A stretch of DNA of 10,657 nt. Origin: Candidatus Thalassarchaeaceae archaeon (GTDB lineage Archaea; Thermoplasmatota; Poseidoniia; Poseidoniales; Thalassarchaeaceae). The first letter of the stretch is position 1. Each line of letters starts with the position of its first letter. Made by a program: the position numbers and the translations under genes. The stretch covers positions 1-10,657 of the forward strand of contig DUJH01000035.1 of NCBI GenBank assembly GCA_013329905.1, read 5' to 3'. This document shows positions 5,624 through 10,657 of the stretch, one piece after another. The notes under the pieces are model-generated. The model searched no databases and was not told where the DNA came from. It saw only the letters and a list, made by a program, of their open reading frames with translations.

Positions 5624-6688
5624 TCAGTATAGATAGAAGAATGGGAACACCAGAACCCAGACCAGATCGACAAAGTGCCAGTAGAGACCGAAGTACTCTA
5701 TCGATACCGCGTTCGCAGGGGTGTAGAGTCCCTTCCAAGCTTTCAGAGTCATGTATGACAGACCAATGATTCCACCAGCGACGTGCGCTCCGTGAGTTCC
5801 GGTTGTCACATAGAACAGCGAAGCTGACACCTGAATGTTAGCCACCATGTGTGCTCCTGTTGCTTCGTCGATGTAGGAGTGGTGCTGGTAGTGATCGGCG
5901 TTAATTGTGTAACCTTCACTGACAAGCGAGACGATGTCGTGCTCATGGAGTCCGATTACTGAAATCTCGGGCACGTAGAAGCCGATGAACCACTCGACCA
6001 TCTTCAATGTCAGGAAGAGGATTGCGAGAAGCCATGTGCTTCCGAGGTAGCGGTAGACCTTCTTGCGGCGGACCTCGTCATCGAGGTCCGGCATCTTCGC
6101 GTAGCGCAGAGCTTGAACGATTGTGAAAGACGAGAGAATCAACGCGAAGGTGTTGATTGCTCCCGGAGCCAAGTGCCACCAGCTCGAAGCGATGAGGTGG
6201 CTGGCCGGCTCGAAGCAAGTGACAGCGACTCCTTCTTGCCAGCCGGTTGGATTGGTTACTGGGTCAAAGAGACCGCGATCGAAGACAGTTCCACAGTTCT
6301 CGATACCGAGGCGGTATCGCATGTAGGTGCTGAAAAGGGATGTAAAGACCATCATCTCAGACATTAGGAAGACCCAGACGGCCACCTTGCGGACCTGAAT
6401 GCCGCGGAATGGAACACCGGTTGAGAGCGGCTCGTAGTGACCGTCGAATGAGATATCCTGCCTCCACCAGATTATCATCGAAAATCCAACGACTGCGAGG
6501 CCGAGAAGAATTGTTGGAATGTGCCCTGGAGTGTAAGTTCCGTATGACCAAGCCTGCGCGAGGGAGAAGAGGAAGATTGCCACACCCATGCTCAGGAAGA
6601 GCGGTGAGAACGAGTTGTGCGGAGCGCCGTGGTGCCAATCGTGTGGACCCCACGGCTGCGGAGCGTGGTCGTCGTCGTAACCGCTCAA
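5624..6688 (-). CDS. Cytochrome c oxidase subunit III, with long loops
   Basis: The product has 354 residues; typical subunit III has about 260-295. Conserved marks are SEMMVFTSLF (E111, the buried glutamate), TGTHGAHV (296-303) and YWHFVDLVWVLVFP near the C terminus (337-349). About seven membrane helices are predicted. Subunit III stabilises subunit I and its proton uptake side. Extra length comes from a loop at about 128-162 with two cysteines (C132, C158), one at about 240-285 rich in His (LHEHD, DHYQHHSY), and a His-rich N terminus (H8, H16, H19, H20, H24). The start is TTG at 6686-6688: it overlaps the subunit I stop as TTGA, and an excellent GGAGGTG (6694-6700) is 5 nt upstream. There is no ATG before the first helix that fits better. 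Confidence 0.95.
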   Translation of the reverse strand: MSGYDDDHAPQPWGPHDWHHGAPHNSFSPLFLSMGVAIFLFSLAQAWSYGTYTPGHIPTILLGLAVVGFSMIIWWRQDISFDGHYEPLSTGVPFRGIQVRKVAVWVFLMSEMMVFTSLFSTYMRYRLGIENCGTVFDRGLFDPVTNPTGWQEGVAVTCFEPASHLIASSWWHLAPGAINTFALILSSFTIVQALRYAKMPDLDDEVRRKKVYRYLGSTWLLAILFLTLKMVEWFIGFYVPEISVIGLHEHDIVSLVSEGYTINADHYQHHSYIDEATGAHMVANIQVSASLFYVTTGTHGAHVAGGIIGLSYMTLKAWKGLYTPANAVSIEYFGLYWHFVDLVWVLVFPFFYLY

Positions 6689-8997
6689 TTGTTCACCTCC
6701 TCATTGTCCTCAGGAACCATCAATTTGTTGAACCAGATTCCCATAACGCTCGGCTCGTGTGCGATGTGCTCGTTGGCATCCTTCAGCACTGGCAGGTTGT
6801 TCCAATCAAAGGAAGGTGTTGGAGGAGGAGAGGATGTCATCCACTCGAATGACCAGCCACCCCATGGATCAGCTGGTGCCTTCTGCCCGCGCGTGAGGCT
6901 GATTAGCATATTGAAGACCATAATGAAGTTCGAGAAGAAGAACAAGAAGGCGCAGACAGAGATGAATAGGTTCCAGTCTGCAGCCCACTCTGGTAGATTG
7001 GTGAAATCATCTGTGGTGATGAAGTAAGTGTGAGTTCGGCGCGGCATGCCAACGACACCGAGGCGGTGCATTGGCCAGAAGATGCCGTTGTAGGTGACGA
7101 ATGCAGTCAAGAAGTGGAGAGTTCCAAGTCTCTCATCGAGCATTCGTCCGGTCATCTTCGGATACCAGTAGTAGATTGCGGCGAAGAATCCGAAGACGGT
7201 TCCGCCAACCAACACGTAGTGGAAGTGGGCGACGACGAAGTAAGTCTCGTGTAGGTGCGTGTCCATCGCAATCGATGGGAAGAACATTCCAGAGATTCCA
7301 CCGAGAGTGAATGTCACGAGGAAACCTAGCGCCCACAGTGTGTGCGTACGATAGACCAGCGAGCCTCCGTGCATCGTCTTCAGCCAATTGAAGATCTTGA
7401 TTCCAGTAGGAACGGCGACGAGCATGGTTGTGAGCATGGTTACGAATCGAAGGCTTGGGGACATTCCAGAGGTGAACATGTGGTGGCCGTAGACGATGAA
7501 AGCGACGATTCCAATGCCCGCCATTGCATAGACCATCGAGCGATAGCCGAAGATTGAGCGGCGAGCCGAGGTCGCAAGAACCTCAGATATCACGCCGAAG
7601 GCCGGTACGATAACGACGTACACCTCAGGGTGACCAAAGTACCAGAATAGGTGACTCCACAGCAATGGGTCACCACCGGCGGCGATATCGTAGAATGCCG
7701 TCGAGATAGTTCGATCGAGATAGACTTGGATTAGACCAATACCGAAGGCAGGGATTGAGAGGAAGAGCATCAGGTTGGCTACGAGGATAGACCAAGTGAA
7801 CAGAGGCATCTGCATCCAACCCATCCCTTCTGCACGCATGACAGCCATCGTGGTCAGGAAATTGATTCCAGTCAGTGTCGATGATGCTACCAGCATAATT
7901 TGGCCGGCGACCCACATCGTCACGCCCGAGTGCGCGCCTGCGCTGACCACGTATGGTGCATATCCGGTCCAGCCGGTATCGGCTCCTTGACCGGAGAAGA
8001 CACCGGTGAAGATGAGCAAAGCAGCGAATGGTTGCAGCCAGAATGAGAGAGCGTTGATTCTTGGTAGGGCAAGGTCAGGCGCACCAATTTGCAGCGGCAC
8101 AATCCAATTGGCAAAGCCGTTGATTAGCGGCATTGCAGCGAGGAAGATCATCGTCGTGCCGTGTAGTGTGAAGAATTGGTTGTATTGATCCTGCGAGATG
8201 AAGCCCATTTCAGGACCCGCGAGTTGTAAGCGAATCATCATCGCTAGAATTCCGCCGATTCCGAGGAAGAAGAGACCTTGGATGAAGTAAAGAGTTCCAA
8301 TCTTCTTGTGGTCGGTGCTGGTCAACCATTCGATAATCCATGGAGCAAGGTGATCCCAATCGAAGGCATCTGGGTTCGTGCGGTAGAATCCGTAGAGAAT
8401 GGTGATCAACAGAAGGACACTGGAGATGATAATCAGAGTCGCCAGCACCGTGAATGGGTCAGCGGGATCCAAGCCGACTCCAAGAGAGCCGACGACGGAG
8501 AGGTCGAGGCGATTCCACGAGTCTCCACTATTCGAACCGTCTCCATTCACCGAATTGACGTGAAGAATGAAGTCGACATTTCGACCGTGGCTTGGAGCGA
8601 TCCATTCCATCGTCCAAGTTCGGTAGTCATTGCCCACTTCTGTGTGCGTAACCTCTGCAGTCGCTCGCGACTGCACGGTAGCATCGATAACGGTGAATTC
8701 TCCACCGGATGCCCAGAGGTTGAATCCACCGGAGTTGACTCCGGATTCAATCGGTCCACCTTCGAATGAGACGGTGATGGTGTAAGTCTCAGATGAATTA
8801 TACTGATCTGGCAAACCATCGAGTGTAACGTCAATGGTTGCAGTTGGTGCACCTGCGTGGCAATTACAGCCGCTAGTCTGAATTCCAGTACCACCGACAC
8901 CAGTCGGTAGGGAATTGACCGCAGGTGAAACCACCATTGCGACTGAGATTAGGATCAATGCTACCATACTGCGCGTAATCAATGTCTTTCTCTTCAT
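6685..8997 (-). CDS. Cytochrome c oxidase subunit I (A1-type) fused to an N-terminal secreted Reeler-like domain
   Basis: The product has 770 residues against about 530-560 for ordinary subunit I. Residues 1-29 are a signal peptide (basic KRK, then MVALILISVAMVV). Residues 30-170 resemble the Reeler-like 'choice-of-anchor V' domain, with CNCH (C44, C46, H47) near its start and a W-T-M-E-W-I-A-P ... VNGDGSNSGDSW end. A helix at about 182-204 leads to TSTDHKKIG, where normal subunit I begins. Catalytic residues are all there: heme a ligands H279 and H593, heme a3 ligand H591, CuB ligands H456, H505 and H506, cross-linking Y460, E458, D-channel N297, D308 and N315, K-channel S471, T531 and K534. 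This defines an A1-type proton-pumping oxidase reducing oxygen to water. GGAGGTG lies 5 nt before the ATG, 12 nt after subunit II. Confidence 0.96.
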   Translation of the reverse strand: MKRKTLITRSMVALILISVAMVVSPAVNSLPTGVGGTGIQTSGCNCHAGAPTATIDVTLDGLPDQYNSSETYTITVSFEGGPIESGVNSGGFNLWASGGEFTVIDATVQSRATAEVTHTEVGNDYRTWTMEWIAPSHGRNVDFILHVNSVNGDGSNSGDSWNRLDLSVVGSLGVGLDPADPFTVLATLIIISSVLLLITILYGFYRTNPDAFDWDHLAPWIIEWLTSTDHKKIGTLYFIQGLFFLGIGGILAMMIRLQLAGPEMGFISQDQYNQFFTLHGTTMIFLAAMPLINGFANWIVPLQIGAPDLALPRINALSFWLQPFAALLIFTGVFSGQGADTGWTGYAPYVVSAGAHSGVTMWVAGQIMLVASSTLTGINFLTTMAVMRAEGMGWMQMPLFTWSILVANLMLFLSIPAFGIGLIQVYLDRTISTAFYDIAAGGDPLLWSHLFWYFGHPEVYVVIVPAFGVISEVLATSARRSIFGYRSMVYAMAGIGIVAFIVYGHHMFTSGMSPSLRFVTMLTTMLVAVPTGIKIFNWLKTMHGGSLVYRTHTLWALGFLVTFTLGGISGMFFPSIAMDTHLHETYFVVAHFHYVLVGGTVFGFFAAIYYWYPKMTGRMLDERLGTLHFLTAFVTYNGIFWPMHRLGVVGMPRRTHTYFITTDDFTNLPEWAADWNLFISVCAFLFFFSNFIMVFNMLISLTRGQKAPADPWGGWSFEWMTSSPPPTPSFDWNNLPVLKDANEHIAHEPSVMGIWFNKLMVPEDNEEVNN
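6694..6700 (-). promoter_or_regulatory. Ribosome-binding site that fixes the TTG start of subunit III
   Basis: On the minus strand GGAGGTG is followed by AACAA and then TTG. The same heptamer with the same 5-nt spacer precedes the ATG of subunit I (9003-9009), and GAGGTG with a 5-nt spacer precedes subunit IV (5620-5625). The match to the anti-Shine-Dalgarno sequence makes the rare TTG start credible and places the site inside the coding end of subunit I. Confidence 0.85.
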
Positions 8998-9009
8998 TCA
9001 AACACCTCC

Positions 9010-9729
9010 TCAAGCGTGAACGCTGACTCCCGCAATCATGTACGCGTGGTCATCACCACAATACTCTGTACAAAGAAGCAAGAAGTTCTCGACTTCGTCA
9101 GCGAGAATCCATTGAGTCGTAATCATACCAGGTTGCACATCCTCCTTGATTCCGAATGATACAAACCACGGAGCATGAGTTACATCGTTCGAGGTCATCA
9201 CAGCAAAATAGGCCGTATCGTCCTTGAGGGATAGCAAAGGCCGATCACTCCCTTCGATTTGAGCGGTCGAAACCGCGCAGAGATCTTCTTCGAGATTGAG
9301 GCAATCGAACTCCCAGTACCATTGGTATCCAGTGATTTCGATGATATTGTAGCAGTCGGCTTCGTACATGCCTGTATCCTCGTTGAAAATTAGATTCGAG
9401 GTTTCACCGGCAGCGCACTCATCGCCGAAGTATCCGTCATCGGCATTCGCAGCGGACCAGATGTTGTCGAGTGGAGCCCAGGAGATGAAAGTGAGGTAGA
9501 CGATGAGTATGAAGGGCACAACAATCCAGGTAAGTTCGAGCTTGAGATTGTCGTATTCCTTCGGAAAAACACCGACTTGCAAATTATCGATATTTGGACT
9601 CTCTCCCTCCTTAGAGCGATAGAAGAATGAGTGGTGATACAACCAACCGAATGTGAATATCCCGACAAGAGCAGACCACAACACGTACTCGTTCCAGAGG
9701 TCGTCGTATAGAGGTGTGATGAGACCCAT
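9010..9729 (-). CDS. Cytochrome c oxidase subunit II with CuA centre
   Basis: This protein has 239 residues from ATG 9727-9729. Two membrane helices (about residues 14-31 and 64-83) form the hairpin, then an outside cupredoxin domain carries GYQWYWEF (electron-entry aromatic patch), DVTHAPW (H185) and CTEYCGDDHAYM, giving CuA ligands C220, E222, C224, H228 and M231. It ends soon after, with no fused cytochrome c. CuA takes electrons from an external donor and passes them to heme a. An insertion between helix 2 and the aromatic patch, and another just after it, hold four more cysteines (C105, C126, C143, C151). Start choice: GGAG (9736-9739) lies 6 nt before ATG 9729; ATG 9741 would be nearly leaderless from the proposed promoter, and TTG 9786 lacks support. 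It is the first gene of the oxidase operon. Confidence 0.95.
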   Translation of the reverse strand: MGLITPLYDDLWNEYVLWSALVGIFTFGWLYHHSFFYRSKEGESPNIDNLQVGVFPKEYDNLKLELTWIVVPFILIVYLTFISWAPLDNIWSAANADDGYFGDECAAGETSNLIFNEDTGMYEADCYNIIEITGYQWYWEFDCLNLEEDLCAVSTAQIEGSDRPLLSLKDDTAYFAVMTSNDVTHAPWFVSFGIKEDVQPGMITTQWILADEVENFLLLCTEYCGDDHAYMIAGVSVHA

Positions 9730-9764
9730 CGCTATCTCCATTCGGAGCGCGTGCGAATTCCCCT

Positions 9765-9773
9765 CATAAGTTT
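9765..9773 (-). promoter_or_regulatory. Candidate TATA element of the oxidase operon
   Basis: On the minus strand AAACTTATG lies at 9773-9765. Archaeal TATA boxes sit about 25-27 nt before the transcript start, which would place initiation near 9743, giving a 10-15-nt leader with the GGAG site before ATG 9729. It departs from the consensus TTTAWATA, so the call rests mainly on spacing and on being the most AT-rich spot near the start. Confidence 0.35.
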
Positions 9774-9799
9774 GAGGTATTGACAATCGTCAGACATGG

Positions 9800-9814
9800 T
9801 CCGACGTAGTCGGA
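9800..9814. promoter_or_regulatory. 15-bp palindrome, candidate operator in the divergent promoter region
   Basis: TCCGAC (9800-9805), spacer GTA, and GTCGGA (9809-9814) form a perfect inverted repeat in the 123-nt gap between the oxidase operon and the DUF167 gene. Flanking GTCC/GGAC extends the symmetry loosely. It lies about 27 bp upstream of the candidate TATA element. A second weaker inverted repeat, TGAC-N4-GTCA, is at 9781-9792. A dimeric regulator could bind here and serve both directions; this is inference. Confidence 0.4.
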
Positions 9815-9852
9815 AAGGACTTCAAACATCCTAGTTCACAGAGTTGGTTCGG

Positions 9853-10155
9853 ATGACGTCTGAATGGGTCAGGTTATCTGGCCGCAAGACCTTGGTTGAG
9901 GTCGATGTGCAACCGGGTTCGAAGCAGTCTGGCGTGGTAGGATTTGAACCGTGGCGGGGGCGATTGAAGGTGGCTGTACGCTCGCCCCCTGTGGATGGCG
10001 CGGCCAATGCTGAATTGCTTGAAATCATGGCCGCCAGCCTCGGCGTGAAGTCGAGTCAAGTGAGCGTCGAGGCTGGAGCAACGAATCGACGCAAGACAAT
10101 TTCAATCGTCGGAGATCACGTCGATTCGCTGAAGGCGCTGAAGGAGGGGGAATAA
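9853..10155 (+). CDS. DUF167 (YggU-family) protein
   Basis: The frame encodes 100 residues from ATG 9853. The family pattern is clear: a beta strand with VEVDVQPGSKQSGVVG (the VQP-x-(A/S)-(K/S) motif), GRLKVAVRSPPVDGAANAELLEIMAASLGV (the signature APPVDGKAN-like segment), and GATNRRKTISIVG (the G-x-x-S/N-R-x-K motif). DUF167 proteins are small alpha/beta proteins of 75-110 residues found in bacteria, archaea and eukaryotes; their molecular role is not established. A TTG three codons earlier (9844) is also in frame but the family starts near the chosen ATG. The stop TAA overlaps the next gene's ATG as TAATG, and a GGAGGGGG just before it serves that gene, so the two are co-translated. It is divergent from the oxidase operon. 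Confidence 0.9.
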   Translation: MTSEWVRLSGRKTLVEVDVQPGSKQSGVVGFEPWRGRLKVAVRSPPVDGAANAELLEIMAASLGVKSSQVSVEAGATNRRKTISIVGDHVDSLKALKEGE

Positions 10156-10657
10156 TGGGAGCCAGCGACTGGGATGAAGAGCGAAACAATCTGGCGGGAC
10201 CTGCCGACAGAGAGGCTCGTTTCGACCGCGCCGCTAGAGCGATTGCGAATTGCCAGCGGCGCAATAGAGATCCCATCGACGGAGGGGCTGGGTGTCCGAT
10301 TCTAGTCGAGGGACTGAAGGATGAGGCGGCCCTGAGAGCACTCGGTTTCGAAGGGCCAGTCGAGCGAATGAATCGAGGTTGGGACCGTTCGCGATTAGTC
10401 GCTTATCTCTACGAGAAATACGGTACGAGAAATACTGTCGATGGCGGTCCACCACTAATCTTGTTGATGGATTGGGATCGCACAGGTGGTCGTCTCCAAA
10501 CAGCGCTACGCGACCGCCTCCAGGCACTGGATGTACCAATTGACGAAGATCTCAGAATGATCATCCTCAAAGCAATGAAACCAGAGGGCAGGACCGTTGA
10601 ATCAATCGCACCCTATGCGCCTTCTCTGATACCATTAATCAGAGCGTATTTGGAAGA
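10155..10657 (+). CDS. Toprim-domain protein, N-terminal 167 residues (cut by window edge)
   Basis: Beginning at ATG 10155, one nucleotide shared with the DUF167 stop, the frame is open to the end of the window. GGAGG (10143-10147) gives a good ribosome-binding site. A polar, charged helix-rich start is followed by CPILVEGLKDEAALRALGF, whose E52 is the Toprim glutamate, and LILLMDWDRTGGRL, with the D-x-D pair D106 and D108. These are the metal-binding residues of Toprim catalytic domains, used by primases, topoisomerases and RNase M5. The compact single domain with a preceding helix resembles small archaeal Toprim proteins of the DnaG/RNase M5-like group (COG1658), but which nucleic acid it acts on cannot be read from the sequence. 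The region after D108 (residues 125-167) is likely the rest of the Toprim fold plus a helical tail that continues past the edge. Confidence 0.85.
   Translation, partial: MGASDWDEERNNLAGPADREARFDRAARAIANCQRRNRDPIDGGAGCPILVEGLKDEAALRALGFEGPVERMNRGWDRSRLVAYLYEKYGTRNTVDGGPPLILLMDWDRTGGRLQTALRDRLQALDVPIDEDLRMIILKAMKPEGRTVESIAPYAPSLIPLIRAYLE

Noticed and set aside
6409..7027. Two overlapping plus-strand frames (6409-6852 and 6617-7027)
   Set aside because: Arg/Ser-rich shadows of oxidase subunits III and I without motifs.
8278..8769. A 163-codon plus-strand open frame opposite the subunit I gene
   Set aside because: It is antisense to the fused N-terminal domain and oxidase start, has no family features or binding site, and arises from the codon bias of the real gene.
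9730..9786. Longer subunit II beginning at TTG 9786 or ATG 9741
   Set aside because: TTG 9786 has no binding site and would precede the likely transcript start; ATG 9741 has no binding site, whereas ATG 9729 has GGAG at a 6-nt spacing.

Overview
The window most likely comes from a marine planktonic archaeon, probably a Poseidoniia/Marine Group II-type euryarchaeon. This is inferred from gene content and style: an aerobic heme-copper oxidase operon with strong GGAGGTG ribosome-binding sites, tRNA genes that encode CCA, a euryarchaeal-looking tRNA-Ser, and a DUF167-Toprim pair. The sequence alone cannot prove the lineage. No CRISPR array, transposase, integrase or rRNA was found.

Left part (1-1645): four minus-strand reading frames run in one direction. 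A 35-codon ORF comes first and overlaps the start of a cysteine synthase-family gene by ATGA. A one-helix membrane protein with a poly-aspartate tail follows, then the start of a luciferase-like flavin monooxygenase cut by the window edge. At 1593-1641, on the plus strand, lies a perfect 3' half of a tRNA-Arg(UCG) with no matching 5' half. It meets the beginning of the 35-codon ORF, so this point looks like an integration or rearrangement junction (or an assembly join).

Middle part (1646-5196): the minus strand carries bifunctional RibD (riboflavin synthesis), a two-helix membrane protein and a MarC-family membrane protein. Divergent from ribD, on the plus strand, are a YegS/diacylglycerol-kinase-type lipid kinase and a small DUF2892-like membrane protein. 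They run toward a minus-strand tRNA-Ser(UGA).

Right part (5252-9729, minus strand): a compact cytochrome oxidase operon in the order subunit II - I - III - IV, with gaps of 12 and 9 nt and one 4-nt overlap. Subunits II and I keep the CuA, heme, CuB, D-channel and K-channel residues of A1-type oxidases. Subunit I is unusual: about 180 extra N-terminal residues form a signal peptide plus a secreted Reeler-like ('choice-of-anchor V') domain with a Cys-x-Cys-His motif, joined through an extra helix. Subunits II and III also carry Cys-bearing and His-rich insertions. Together these suggest an elaborated outer face where electrons from an extracellular donor enter.

Far right (9730-10657): a promoter region with a 15-bp palindrome separates the oxidase operon from a plus-strand pair, a DUF167 protein and a Toprim-domain protein that runs off the window.
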